A DNA stretch of 64,000 nt from Chryseobacterium gregarium DSM 19109 (GTDB lineage: Bacteria > Bacteroidota > Bacteroidia > Flavobacteriales > Weeksellaceae): the NCBI RefSeq assembly GCF_000430845.1, contig NZ_AUMU01000007.1:124001-188000 (forward strand), written 5' to 3'. Below, in pieces: positions 32,075 to 41,638 of the stretch. The notes beneath the pieces are model-generated. The model was not told where the DNA came from and did not search any database. It saw nothing but the letters and a program-made list of their open reading frames with translations. Position 1 is the first letter of the stretch. Each line of letters begins with the position of its first letter. Made by a program: the position numbers and the translations under genes.

Positions 32075-35000
32075 TTAAAATTCAAACTCACCGATCAGGA
32101 TGCCGTCATCAGTTCTCTTCCCATCTGTTTGCTGATTCTGGAACACCACTATTTTTCTTTCCTGTTTCCCTGTGGCATAATTGATAAAGACTTCCGCCAT
32201 GATTGCTGTCGGCCCTGCCACGCCTGTCTGCCGTTCCCCGAAGAAATTGGTCTGGATTTTATATTTTCCTTTAATGGCTTTCTTCAGCAGGAATTGTTCC
32301 GGCCCGAAGCCTCCGGTAAAATCGTCACTCAGCCTTCCGCCGATTTCCGTTTCCTTGTGGGAATAATAGCACCGTTCATTATTGGGATCCGTTACCCACA
32401 GATCGATGTCCGTGTCGTCCTTGTTCCAGTTGATGACCACCCTTACATTGACCGGAAGGTCTGCTATGATTTTCGGATTGATGCCTGTAAGGTCTAGCTT
32501 ATTTCCGTACGTACTGATCAGCCGGTTGATTTCCATGATAACCGTTTCTTCAATTCCCTGGTCGCGGTCGGCCAGTTCTTTTGTATAGGATTGGTTGAGA
32601 ATCCTGTACAGGTTATCCAGAGCCTGCTGATAATTTCCGTTATCTTCCATGGCTAAGGCATAATCCCGGTAACTCTGCGGATCGAAAGGCCTCCACTCCA
32701 GGACTTTTTGGGTTGCCAATAATTCCTTGTCATAGGCTTCAGCCTGTTTCAGCCTGTATGCCAGCAATTTATACAGTTCTTCGTTTTCAAGGTCAAGATC
32801 AGCAACCGAGCTCAATACTTTCAGGCCTGCTTTCCTGTCATTATTTTTAAACAGCAGCTGGGAAACATCAAAATAATACTGAGGCAGGTTCTCGTATGTT
32901 TTTCTGTTTGTAAGATATACTTCGTAGATCATTTCCGGATTTTTTATCCCGTTAAAAAACTTCAGATATTCTGCATCGGATGGGATATCCGTCACGCTGA
33001 TTCTTCCGGAATTCATAACCTCATCTGCCATTACATTTCCCGTGTTATTTCTGATGGTAAGCCCTGCTACACTTCCCTGCAATGCCTGAACCGCATTATG
33101 GGAAGCAATGGAAGACATCCCCCGCACACTGATCTGCGGGTTTTGCCTTGCGGATTCCGAAGTAACAGCGACGGAAGCTGAAGTCACAGCCTCTCTTCTT
33201 ACCATTTTTGCAGCCCTCTCGGTTATTACGACTTCTTCTATATCGCTCTGTTGTTCCACATCGGCTTCCGAGCTTCTGTTTCTTCTTTGAATTCCTGAAG
33301 CTCCGGTAACCACCACTTCCCGTATATCAAGCACCATTGCAGTATCGGTTCCTGAAGAATACGACCTGGGTTCAGGATACCGTTTCGGCTTTTGACGGTA
33401 ATCTTTTTTCCACCATTCTTTCAGGTTTTCGGTCATGGCTTCGGCATTACTCATCAGGTCATTCACCCTTTCTTCTTTTTCAGCACGCCTGTTTTTCACC
33501 ATTTGCTCGAATGATGCTTTCAGCTCTGCAGGCGGGGCAATATCATACCGCACATAGTCTTCCACATTTTCCAGCACCATCAGGCTCATGGAATGGCTGA
33601 CCAGGCCAAACTGCCGGCTGATGTTTTTAATCTCGCCTTTATTCTGTTTTTCAAAAATCTCCAGTTCGTTCAGCTTCTTCTGGGCCCAGAATTTTGAAAT
33701 CTCCCAGTCTTTTACCGATTGCCCGGCGGCATTCAGCATGACTGTTTTCACCTCTGTCACTTCATTGCCATAGCCGAACTTCAGCTTGACCGCAGCCTGG
33801 TTTCCTTTTAAAATCCCGGTCAGGACAAAATCCTGCGAGATGGTCTGTTTCAGCGAAGGATATACTTCGTCAACGGACGGATTGCTCTCAATGCCTAAAA
33901 ACTTCAGCGGCTGGAACAGTAATTTCCTGACTTCCTTTTCAGGATCATTTTCGTTGAGGTTCAGGAATTCACCGCCGGTTTTGTTGCTGATGAATTTCAA
34001 CCGGTTAAAATTTGCAGTATTGGATGAAGAGACGGTATATACCGGTTGCTTCCAGGCGAGTTTCAGTTCTCCGAAAGAAGCCAGTCCGTCGGTAAAAAAC
34101 AGGATTTCCTCTCCTTTTACCGGCTGCAACAATCCGAAATCAGTCCCGCCGTCATACGCCACCTGTGACAAATACGATTTTAAACGGCTCCAGTCCCCGT
34201 TCCTGATGGCAAAGCTTTTTCCTTCATCAAACGTATTGCTGATCAAATAAATGTTTACCGCCAGATTTTTATGGGTCTGAAAATAGGCTTCCAGCAAAGC
34301 CAGCTCTTTAGCATGGTCACGTTTGATTCCGCTGAGTGAATGATCCCATACGATGGCCAGTTCCTCCGGAAGTTTTTTCGGACGTTCATTGGAACTGATG
34401 TTCAGGTTGGCCAGGAAATAGGATGCATCGCCGGAAGCTTTCTGGATAAGGATATTCTGACTGTCGCTGCCCCGGGGAATGTTGATTCTCAGGTTATGTC
34501 CCGGTACATAGTTGGTTTTACGGATCTCTGCGGTCCAGGCATTCCCGTTTTTCACAAAATCAAAGCTGCCGTCCGGTTTTTCTTCCAGCTGAGGGGCAGA
34601 CGCATTCTGAAAAATAGTCGTCCTGATATGGAATTCCGGAATTCCGGATGAATAATTCAGGGGCAGAAAATACCGGTAGCCGTTTTCTGATCTTTTCAGC
34701 TCGTCATTGTAGGTAATCTGAACCGTCCTTTCCCCTCCGTTGGCAGCAATCGGGTAAATGGTGGTCCGGAAATTATTGCCTTCCACTTTTTCCAGGACAC
34801 CCGGGTCAACATTTCTTTTCCTGATGGTTTCATACACTTCTTTGGCCTTTTCTTTTTCTACCGGAACGGCACTGCGCAGCTTCCCGTTGATATCCAAAGC
34901 ATATCCGCTGGCATTAACCCCTTCCGGAAGCGGAAAGGTCAGCCGCCCTTCTCTTAACCGATTGGAATTGTTTTTAAAGACCATCGTCACGACATGGGTA

Positions 35001-35161
35001 GAGAGGCTGCCTGTGATCTTGGTTTCGATCATTAGCTTCTGAAGGACAACCTGGTTGTTTTTAGTGTACCCGCCTTTTCCGTCCGCCGTTTCGATCACCG
35101 GAACCTGCGCCAGGCAGAACACAGGAAAAAACAACAGGAATTTCATATATAATGTTTTCAT
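32075..35161 (-). CDS. Secreted VIT/vWA protein with TonB-plug-like and DUF2135 segments
   Basis: 1028 residues. Signal peptide ending FCLAQ (about 1-19). VIT domain about 25-160 (GRLTFPLPEGVNASGYALDI), vWA-like domain about 265-420. A low-complexity region follows, then VTGASGIQRRNR and SVRGMSSIASHNAVQALQGS, which strongly resembles the plug start of SusC/TonB-dependent receptors. Helical repeats follow at about 750-880, and a DUF2135-like end (VVINWNKDDTDIDLWVTDP). It is exported, perhaps to the outer membrane. VIT/vWA proteins are thought to bind other proteins; why it carries a plug-like stretch is unknown. Confidence 0.8.
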   Translation of the reverse strand: MKTLYMKFLLFFPVFCLAQVPVIETADGKGGYTKNNQVVLQKLMIETKITGSLSTHVVTMVFKNNSNRLREGRLTFPLPEGVNASGYALDINGKLRSAVPVEKEKAKEVYETIRKRNVDPGVLEKVEGNNFRTTIYPIAANGGERTVQITYNDELKRSENGYRYFLPLNYSSGIPEFHIRTTIFQNASAPQLEEKPDGSFDFVKNGNAWTAEIRKTNYVPGHNLRINIPRGSDSQNILIQKASGDASYFLANLNISSNERPKKLPEELAIVWDHSLSGIKRDHAKELALLEAYFQTHKNLAVNIYLISNTFDEGKSFAIRNGDWSRLKSYLSQVAYDGGTDFGLLQPVKGEEILFFTDGLASFGELKLAWKQPVYTVSSSNTANFNRLKFISNKTGGEFLNLNENDPEKEVRKLLFQPLKFLGIESNPSVDEVYPSLKQTISQDFVLTGILKGNQAAVKLKFGYGNEVTEVKTVMLNAAGQSVKDWEISKFWAQKKLNELEIFEKQNKGEIKNISRQFGLVSHSMSLMVLENVEDYVRYDIAPPAELKASFEQMVKNRRAEKEERVNDLMSNAEAMTENLKEWWKKDYRQKPKRYPEPRSYSSGTDTAMVLDIREVVVTGASGIQRRNRSSEADVEQQSDIEEVVITERAAKMVRREAVTSASVAVTSESARQNPQISVRGMSSIASHNAVQALQGSVAGLTIRNNTGNVMADEVMNSGRISVTDIPSDAEYLKFFNGIKNPEMIYEVYLTNRKTYENLPQYYFDVSQLLFKNNDRKAGLKVLSSVADLDLENEELYKLLAYRLKQAEAYDKELLATQKVLEWRPFDPQSYRDYALAMEDNGNYQQALDNLYRILNQSYTKELADRDQGIEETVIMEINRLISTYGNKLDLTGINPKIIADLPVNVRVVINWNKDDTDIDLWVTDPNNERCYYSHKETEIGGRLSDDFTGGFGPEQFLLKKAIKGKYKIQTNFFGERQTGVAGPTAIMAEVFINYATGKQERKIVVFQNQQTDGKRTDDGILIGEFEF

Positions 35162-35687
35162 TGGATCTTTTTTGGTTTAACAACCGTTTCTATAGATAGA
35201 GATGCGGAAACCGGGGAAAAGGTTGGGAACGACAGTTAAATTTTTGCAGTTTTCTCTATTGCTTCCCTGTAGGCGTCTTTTTTTCATCCGTTGACGGAAC
35301 AAAGGAACAGCAGGATTTTTCATATCCGGGGGTCTGCGGCAAACTTGGTGGTTTTAGCCTTTATCGTTCACCATTTCTTTGGAAGTGCTTTGGATGTCAA
35401 GATGACTGGAAATGGTAAAATGGTCAGGTAATTTATAAAAATTCAGACACCGCTGACTGAAAAGGCTTTGTCTTACAATTGATTTTAAGATTGCAGCTGA
35501 TTACGAAACAGCCTAAGGGATAAAATTACCTGTGAATAGTAAGAAGGATTTTCTTTTTAATATGCTCATTTATCCTTCTTATTTCCAAAAACAACAAAAC
35601 AACACACTAAAAAGTGACTTAATGATAATTATACCTGCTTTTTTTGTAAATTCAACACAAAATTTTTACCATTATAAATAAATAAGC
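35162..35687. other. Gene-free stretch
   Basis: About 525 bases between divergent genes, with no supported ORF or RNA. It presumably holds both promoters. Confidence 0.4.
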
Positions 35688-36392
35688 ATGAATATCAGCA
35701 CCATTTATCAAGCGATCAAAAACTGGAAAGCTCTGGTTGATTCTTATAAAAGCGGAAATGAGGAAAGCGGAAAAGAGATTATCCGGTTTTTAAATCAGGG
35801 TTCCCATTTCTCTGTAGACGCAACCGAAATTAATGAGTGGAAAAAACGCCTTAAAAATGAGCCTGACAAGGCGATTCACGTTTATACAGGCATCGATAAT
35901 AACCTGCTGAAATTTTTCCTGATCGATTCTAAAAGCGATACCGAGGGGAATTTCAGTGATATTGTTATAAAAGAATTCAACCGCATTCCTCCGGAAAATA
36001 CCATCCCTGTCAGTGCCGGACTTACCTCAGAGGCTCCTATTACTTCGGAATCTGCTATTTACCGTAATTTCAGATTCAATATGTATTGCAGTGCATGGGT
36101 TGCAGCTCAGAAAGAAGACCCTTTCCGTATCATTTCTATCCCTTTTGATGATTATGAAAGAATGGGACTCACAGACAGCCGGTCATGTATTTCGTTCTTC
36201 GGGCTTACCAATGAAGCTTCGGAAAACATGTCCATACAAAACTATCATATAGAGATTATTACGGTAAAAGATGTCGGGATCAACAGCATAAGCCAGACTG
36301 CAGAAAATTATTCTACTCCCCGGCCGCCGTTCACCGCCAATGATCCTGTAGCAGATTATCAACTATTGCTGAAGAGTGATGCCCACGTATAA
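35688..36392 (+). CDS. Hypothetical protein upstream of the R-body regulators
   Basis: 234 residues, starting MNISTIYQAIKNWKALVDSY, no export signal, no motif recognised. The sequence is evenly soluble with a Pro-rich end. It overlaps the membrane-protein gene by 17 bases, so the four genes from here to the response regulator form one unit. Confidence 0.6.
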   Translation: MNISTIYQAIKNWKALVDSYKSGNEESGKEIIRFLNQGSHFSVDATEINEWKKRLKNEPDKAIHVYTGIDNNLLKFFLIDSKSDTEGNFSDIVIKEFNRIPPENTIPVSAGLTSEAPITSESAIYRNFRFNMYCSAWVAAQKEDPFRIISIPFDDYERMGLTDSRSCISFFGLTNEASENMSIQNYHIEIITVKDVGINSISQTAENYSTPRPPFTANDPVADYQLLLKSDAHV

Positions 36393-37020
36393 CGAGCTGT
36401 CATTTTACTTACAGTTCACCATCAACCTTACCCTGCTTACAGGGCTCGGATTGTTTGTGAAACGTGGAAAACAGTCAAAACAGCTGTTGCTGATTTTTAT
36501 CTCCGGTGAGCTTGCGTTGGAAATGTCGGATCTTATTTTCCGGCTCATGCGGGTAAACACGGTCAACATTTATTTTTACCCGTTCAGCCAGAGCTTTGGT
36601 TTATTGATGATTACAAGGATTTATAATACCTATTTTTTTAAGATCTCACCATCTTTAAAATGGTCCGTTTATATTTTTACAGGAATAGGCTTAACGGTCA
36701 ATCTCTTGTATACCCAAAATACAGAATCGGTCACTTTTTATTTAAATATCATTACGAATATTATCATCTGCAGTTTTGCAGCGGTCTATTTCCTGAATGT
36801 GATCAGGACTTCAAAAGCTGACAAAACACTATTTACCGTGAATGTTCTGATCTTTTTATTTTTCTCGATTGAAAGTATCATTTCAACTACTTTTAATTTT
36901 TTAATTAATAAGCATCTGGAATGGGTAGCGCCCGTCTGGCTTTTCAGGGGCATATTATTATGGGTCACTTATATTGCTTTTATTAACCTGGGATGCCGCG
37001 TGTGGAAAATGAAAGTGTGA
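36376..37020 (+). CDS. Multi-pass membrane protein
   Basis: 214 residues with about seven hydrophobic segments spread over the whole length. No known sensor motif. Overlaps the kinase gene by 28 bases. In this position it is a candidate input or partner for the two-component system. Confidence 0.6.
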   Translation: MMPTYNELSFYLQFTINLTLLTGLGLFVKRGKQSKQLLLIFISGELALEMSDLIFRLMRVNTVNIYFYPFSQSFGLLMITRIYNTYFFKISPSLKWSVYIFTGIGLTVNLLYTQNTESVTFYLNIITNIIICSFAAVYFLNVIRTSKADKTLFTVNVLIFLFFSIESIISTTFNFLINKHLEWVAPVWLFRGILLWVTYIAFINLGCRVWKMKV

Positions 37021-37745
37021 TTATCTTATGGATATGGATAGGCATCGGGCTGCTGTTCCTTACTACCCTGTTTATCGCTGTTCTGGTGACCAATTATATA
37101 AAAAATATCAAAAAAAACAAGAAGAAAGTCATGCAGATGTTCCGCAGTACACAAACAGAATACCGGGAAAATGCAATTTCCTTTCAGGAAAAAGACAGGG
37201 AAAGGCTTGCAGAAGAGCTTCATGACAACATTATATCCCGGTTAAACCTCATCCGCCTGAATGCCCATCAAAAAAATCCGGATGAACTTAATTCAGATTT
37301 AAAAAATTCCATGCAGCTCATCCGTGAATTTACTCATAACCTGACACCACCGGATCTTAATGACATTGAACTGACAGATTTGATTGCGGACTATCTGGAA
37401 CAGCTGAAAGTGAATATTGACGTACATTTTTATCAGATTACCTTAAATAAAATCGCCCTAAACAACTCAACCAAGCTACATATTTTCAGAATACTGCAGG
37501 AACTTATCAATAATATATTAAAACATGCTGAAGCTTCACAAATAAAGGTAATTGTAAGAATTTCAAAGCAATATCTTATCCTGATTGCTGAAGACAACGG
37601 CACCGGATTTACAACGGGAAATCATTCCGGGATAGGTCTGAGAAGTATTCACTTAAGAACAAAACAAATTAATGCCTTTTATAAACTGAAAACCAAGCCA
37701 CAAAGAGGAACAAAATGGATCATCTTTGTCAATAACCAACAATAA
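36993..37745 (+). CDS. Sensor histidine kinase (LytS/NarX-like short form)
   Basis: 250 residues. One membrane segment at about 8-30, then the phosphoacceptor helix RLAEELHDNIISRLNLIR. The HATPase domain has ELINNILKHAEAS (N box) and EDNGTGF (G box), but no PAS or other sensor domain. HisKA_3-type kinases pair with LuxR-type response regulators, as here. The start overlaps the preceding gene. Confidence 0.85.
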   Translation: MPRVENESVIILWIWIGIGLLFLTTLFIAVLVTNYIKNIKKNKKKVMQMFRSTQTEYRENAISFQEKDRERLAEELHDNIISRLNLIRLNAHQKNPDELNSDLKNSMQLIREFTHNLTPPDLNDIELTDLIADYLEQLKVNIDVHFYQITLNKIALNNSTKLHIFRILQELINNILKHAEASQIKVIVRISKQYLILIAEDNGTGFTTGNHSGIGLRSIHLRTKQINAFYKLKTKPQRGTKWIIFVNNQQ

Positions 37746-37746
37746 A

Positions 37747-38427
37747 ATGGAAAACTTAAAAATTAAAATCGGCATCGTGGATGATGACCTGCTGTTTGTA
37801 CAGCTTTTAAAAAATTATATTAATGCCCATGAGGGTTACGAAGTGGTATCGACCTCCACCGGCGGCCATCATTTTCTGAATGAAACCGATACTGATCTGC
37901 CGGATGTTCTCCTGCTGGATCTCAGAATGTCGAACGGCACCGGGCTCGAAGTGATGTCAGCCCTGTCCCAAAAGAGCGCCGGAACTAAAATCATCGTACT
38001 GTCCAGTTTTTACCGGCGGTCTTTTATGGGACAAATGCTGAAGATGGGGGCCCATGCTTTTTTACCGAAAGAAATTGAGCCGGAAGAGCTTTTAAGGGTT
38101 ATCAATGCAGTGCATCACACGGGACATTATTTTTCCGGCGAGCAGATTGAGGTGATGCGAAGCCAGCTGTCCAATAAGCTTCCGGAGTTTCATGCTTTTT
38201 CCAAAGATGCGCTCACGGAAAGGGAAATTGATGTTTTGAAACTGGTTTGTCAGCAATTAAGCACCAGAGAAATTGCGGATACCCTCTTCATCTCCCCTAA
38301 AACAGTGGAAACCCATAAAACCAACCTGATGATCAAGACCTGTGTAAAAAATATGGCGGGACTGGTAATTTATGCCGTACAGAATAATATTGTGGATGCC
38401 GATGAGATTATATTGCTGGATAAGTAG
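37747..38427 (+). CDS. NarL/LuxR-type response regulator
   Basis: 226 residues from the ATG at 37747, one base after the kinase stop. The receiver domain has IVDDDLLF and the phosphorylatable Asp in LLLDLRMSNG. The LuxR-type HTH is LTEREIDVLKLV, then STREIADTLFISPKTVETHK. Likely controls the neighbouring reb genes, which are read on the opposite strand; this is by position only. Confidence 0.88.
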   Translation: MENLKIKIGIVDDDLLFVQLLKNYINAHEGYEVVSTSTGGHHFLNETDTDLPDVLLLDLRMSNGTGLEVMSALSQKSAGTKIIVLSSFYRRSFMGQMLKMGAHAFLPKEIEPEELLRVINAVHHTGHYFSGEQIEVMRSQLSNKLPEFHAFSKDALTEREIDVLKLVCQQLSTREIADTLFISPKTVETHKTNLMIKTCVKNMAGLVIYAVQNNIVDADEIILLDK

Positions 38428-39010
38428 CTATCCGCGCATTATATCGTACAATATTGAATTTCATGACTGCTTTAAACAGCATACTCCCAAACCATTCATT
38501 AAACCATGCAAAATTATTGTTCCCAAATCCTACGGTCTCCGCATACACATGGCCTCCTTCTTCAAAAACCCTGATGGTTACGTATCCTCCGCTAAAAAAA
38601 TGTCCCGGCATCGCAAAGTTAATCAGCGTCATATTTTTATCATCATGGGTTGTTTGTACAGGGCCGCCGAATATGGCTGTGGCATCGCCACCCTGAGTTC
38701 TTGGGCCCAGTATTTTATAGTTTCCGCCTTTGACGGATCCCGGAACTGTGGTGATGCTGTAAGTCTTCAGAAATTCAAAAAACGCACGTCCATCCACACC
38801 GGGTCTGATTTTTGCCACTACTTTTACATCCGAATAAAAATGTGGCCGCTTATCTACGTTCAGATCTAATTTCTTCCACACATAGCGTATTCCGTTCATT
38901 ATCGGAATTCCCCTGTATTCCCTGATATATCTTTTTTCATTTTCCCAGGAAGTACGAGCGGCATATTGGGCTGATCTTCGCAAAACACTATAAAAGAATA
39001 TTTTTATCAT
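38408..39010 (-). CDS. Hypothetical protein at the end of the R-body cluster
   Basis: 200 residues beginning MIKIFFYSVLRRSAQYAART, no clear signal peptide. The body is beta-rich with many Gly/Phe (for example GHFFSGGYVTIRVFEEGGHV). No family recognised. Its 3' end overlaps the response-regulator gene by 20 bases on the other strand. Confidence 0.55.
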   Translation of the reverse strand: MIKIFFYSVLRRSAQYAARTSWENEKRYIREYRGIPIMNGIRYVWKKLDLNVDKRPHFYSDVKVVAKIRPGVDGRAFFEFLKTYSITTVPGSVKGGNYKILGPRTQGGDATAIFGGPVQTTHDDKNMTLINFAMPGHFFSGGYVTIRVFEEGGHVYAETVGFGNNNFAWFNEWFGSMLFKAVMKFNIVRYNARIATYPAI

Positions 39011-39047
39011 ATCAATTTTATTAAGTTAAACTATAATTTATAAAAAT

Positions 39048-39084
39048 CAGGGAGCGCATTGCCATACGCTCCCTGGAAAAAAAC
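39048..39084 (-). terminator. Terminator of the reb gene run
   Basis: 9-bp hairpin CAGGGAGCG/CGCTCCCTG after the last RebB gene on the minus strand. Confidence 0.7.
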
Positions 39085-39099
39085 CTAAAACACATGATA

Positions 39100-39366
39100 T
39101 TAAGAAGGATTCAGCATCTGGGCAATAGAAATTGCATCTGCTACCGTATCCAGGCTGTAGATCTGCATAACGCCCTGGGTAGTGGCTGCCTGACCTAAAA
39201 TATTCTGTTGATTCTGATTATTTACCGCATTTTCAAACATGATTCCTGTGGAGTGTGCGGCCGTCTGGTATACGTTGCCCAAAGCAATTGCCGGAGCTTC
39301 TGCCACTACTTTTACGTTGGTTTGCGTTACCGCGTCTGTGATCTGTTCATTGACTACTGTTGCCAT
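39100..39366 (-). CDS. rebB: RebB-family R-body protein, copy 1
   Basis: 88 residues. TDAVTQTNVKVVAEAPAIAL, then AAHSTGIMFENAV and NQQNILGQAATTQGVMQIYS, is the RebB ('killing trait') signature. R-body proteins polymerise into a coiled ribbon that can extend suddenly and burst membranes. Almost identical to copy 2 (about 97 percent by eye). Confidence 0.88.
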   Translation of the reverse strand: MATVVNEQITDAVTQTNVKVVAEAPAIALGNVYQTAAHSTGIMFENAVNNQNQQNILGQAATTQGVMQIYSLDTVADAISIAQMLNPS

Positions 39367-39486
39367 ATGTATTATTTATTTTGGTTTAAAGAAGCAACCG
39401 GATTTTCCGGTCATGTTTTTTATGATTGACTGATTTTAAAAGCAACCGGAAAAAGATCCGGCTGCTGAATTGTTTTAAATGCGGAA

Positions 39487-39756
39487 CTACGAAGTAGGAT
39501 TCATCATTCTGGCGATAGAAATAGCATCTGCTACCGTATCCAGGCTGTAGATCTGCATTACCCCCTGAGTGGTGGCTGCCTGGCCTAAGATATTCTGCTG
39601 ATTCTGGTTATTCACCGCATTTTCAAACATGATCCCTGTGGAGTGGGCCGCGGTCTGGTATACATTACCCAAAGCGATTGCCGGAGCTTCTGCCACTACT
39701 TTTACATTGGTCTGCGTTACCGCATCTGTGATTTGTTCATTGACTACTGTTGCCAT
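39487..39756 (-). CDS. rebB: RebB-family R-body protein, copy 2
   Basis: 89 residues, same signature as copy 1; differs mainly at the end (ARMMNPTS). The spacers between copies contain short CCGG-AT-rich hairpins. The run of near-identical genes indicates recent tandem duplication. Confidence 0.88.
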   Translation of the reverse strand: MATVVNEQITDAVTQTNVKVVAEAPAIALGNVYQTAAHSTGIMFENAVNNQNQQNILGQAATTQGVMQIYSLDTVADAISIARMMNPTS

Positions 39757-39835
39757 TTATGTATTATTTTTTGTTTTGGTTTAAAACAACCGGATTTTCC
39801 GGTTGTCTGCATTTTTTGTTTACTGAAACCCTCTA

Positions 39836-40105
39836 TTAAGCGGTAGGATTCAGCAGTTTAGCAATAGAGATTGCATCTGCTACGGTGTCTACGCTGTAGA
39901 TCTGCATTACCCCCTGTGTGGTTGAAGCCTGACCCAGGATATTCTGTTGATTCTGCGTGTTCACTGCGTTTTCAAACATGATTCCTGTAGAATGCGCCGC
40001 GGTCTGGTATACGTTGCCTAAAGCCATTGCCGGAGCTTCTGCTACCACTTTTACATTCGACTGCGTTACTGCGTCTGTGATTTGTTCATTGACTACTGTT
40101 GCCAT
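39836..40105 (-). CDS. rebB: RebB-family R-body protein, copy 3
   Basis: 89 residues; differs from copies 1-2 at about ten positions (TQSNVKVVAEAPAMALG and NTQNQQNILGQASTTQG). Same strand and probably the same transcript. Confidence 0.88.
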   Translation of the reverse strand: MATVVNEQITDAVTQSNVKVVAEAPAMALGNVYQTAAHSTGIMFENAVNTQNQQNILGQASTTQGVMQIYSVDTVADAISIAKLLNPTA

Positions 40106-40183
40106 AATGATTTTGTTTATTTGAGTTTTAAAAATAACCGGATTTTCCGGTCATTACTTTTCTGCTTAATGACAGAGAAGGTT

Positions 40184-40453
40184 TTAAGAAGTAGGGTTCA
40201 GCATTCTTGCAATGGAAATTGCGTCGGATACCGTATCCATACTGTAAATCTGCATTACCCCCTGCGTAGTAGCCGCCTGACCTAAGATATTCTGCTGATT
40301 CTGCGTGTTAACCGCATTTTCAAACATAATTCCTGTGGAGTGTGCTGCTGTCTGGTATACGTTACCAAGAGCCATTGCCGGCGCTTCACCTACTACTTTT
40401 ACGTTAGACTGGGTTACTGCGTCTGTGATTTGTGGATTCACTGTTGTTGCCAT
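40184..40453 (-). CDS. rebB: RebB-family R-body protein, copy 4
   Basis: 89 residues; begins MATTVNPQITDAVTQSNVKV. The most diverged of the four tandem copies, but with the same length and signature. Confidence 0.88.
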   Translation of the reverse strand: MATTVNPQITDAVTQSNVKVVGEAPAMALGNVYQTAAHSTGIMFENAVNTQNQQNILGQAATTQGVMQIYSMDTVSDAISIARMLNPTS

Positions 40454-40906
40454 AATTGTAATTGTTTTTTTTTGAGATTTTAATCCCGGTTAATAAATAT
40501 TTGATTGTTAAACTAGTTTTAAGATTATGATAAACCTCCCGCAGCTGATGCGGAGAAAATAAGCAGGCATTGTTCAAAGGCTGATGATTTAAAAAGATGT
40601 AGGTAAGTACGGTCCCCGGTACAATGGTGAAACCTTTATCCGTACAGGCTGCGGGGGTTTAAAGAAGGTAAAATAAAGGATGCGGCCGGGATTCTTTTCA
40701 TGTCATAGAAATCAATTCCTGCTGTAGGCATGCTGTACATAAAATGATACCGTGGACTGAAGAATGCATTTCAAAAAATTAATTCCTGAAGATTCACAGC
40801 ATCTGAAAGCGGTGCATAAAACATTGACCTGACGGTACAGGCTGAGATCACCGGCTTTTATTCCTGCAGGGGAATAGGCCGCATCCGTAGTCGTCTGCTG
40901 TTGAAG
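40454..40906 (-). other. Gene-free gap inside the reb cluster
   Basis: About 450 bases with no supported start codon. On the minus strand near 40860-40905 a short frame reads TTTDAAYSPAG, reminiscent of a RebB start, so a decayed reb copy may lie here. It may also contain the promoter of copy 4. Confidence 0.35.
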
Positions 40907-41149
40907 TTAAAAGTTAAAACGGCTTTTTCTCAACATCATTAATTCTTTTTTTAATCTTCCGGAGCCCATTTTTTTAATCCCCATTACGGAATGGCTCAAT
41001 CCTATCAGCGAATCCCGGTGCTGATTCGTTACGGACTGCTCGTACATTAATCCTGTAGAGTGTGCACTCACCTGCATCGAAATGGCAGCAGGGACAGCGG
41101 GGGCCATCCCGACAACTTCCGTGTTGATTTGGTTCTGATTGTGTAACAT
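40907..41149 (-). CDS. RebB-like protein, divergent
   Basis: 80 residues from the ATG at 41149 (MLHNQNQINTEVVGMAPAVP). SAHSTGLMYEQSVTNQHRDS keeps the RebB core, but the end is basic (GRLKKELMMLRKSRFNF) and lacks the usual tail. Possibly a nucleator or capping subunit; inferred only. Confidence 0.65.
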   Translation of the reverse strand: MLHNQNQINTEVVGMAPAVPAAISMQVSAHSTGLMYEQSVTNQHRDSLIGLSHSVMGIKKMGSGRLKKELMMLRKSRFNF

Positions 41150-41174
41150 AACTATTTTTTTTTTTGGTTGATGT

Positions 41175-41576
41175 TTATTTTCGCAGATTGGCAAATCTCA
41201 TCTGCAGTTTGTTCATTCTTTCCGTGATCTTCAGTTCTTTTTCCTTTATTTTTCCTGTGGAAGTTTCCTGAAGCTTTTTCAGCTGTTCTTCATAGCTCAT
41301 GGGAACAGGACCGGCTGTTGCTGCCGGCTGCTGTTGATAAGCCTGTTGCTGCTTCACGGCTTCTTCCAGTTTTTCAAGTAAAGGGGCTAAAGATTTCAGG
41401 GTCTCCTTGGTTGCTTTATCCTTGATATAATTAATAATTTCATCTTCATGACTGATCACAAAAGGCATGATATCTTCCATAACTTCCGGCTCTACCGGTT
41501 CCACTTCCACTACTATGGGTTCACGGTCCGGCACAGGAGCGGGAGATTTCGCTCTATGATTTATTCTTCTGCGCAT
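41175..41576 (-). CDS. R-body cluster accessory protein with coiled-coil
   Basis: 133 residues. A Pro/Glu-rich first third (PIVVEVEPVEPEVMED), a Gln/Ala-rich middle and a charged helical end (GKIKEKELKITERMNK). No domain recognised. Its place inside the cluster suggests an assembly role. Confidence 0.55.
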   Translation of the reverse strand: MRRRINHRAKSPAPVPDREPIVVEVEPVEPEVMEDIMPFVISHEDEIINYIKDKATKETLKSLAPLLEKLEEAVKQQQAYQQQPAATAGPVPMSYEEQLKKLQETSTGKIKEKELKITERMNKLQMRFANLRK

Positions 41577-41638
41577 AATTTTTGTTTTTAATGATGAATA
41601 ACCGAAGGCTGGGACTGCTCTTCAAAATGATCATATGC

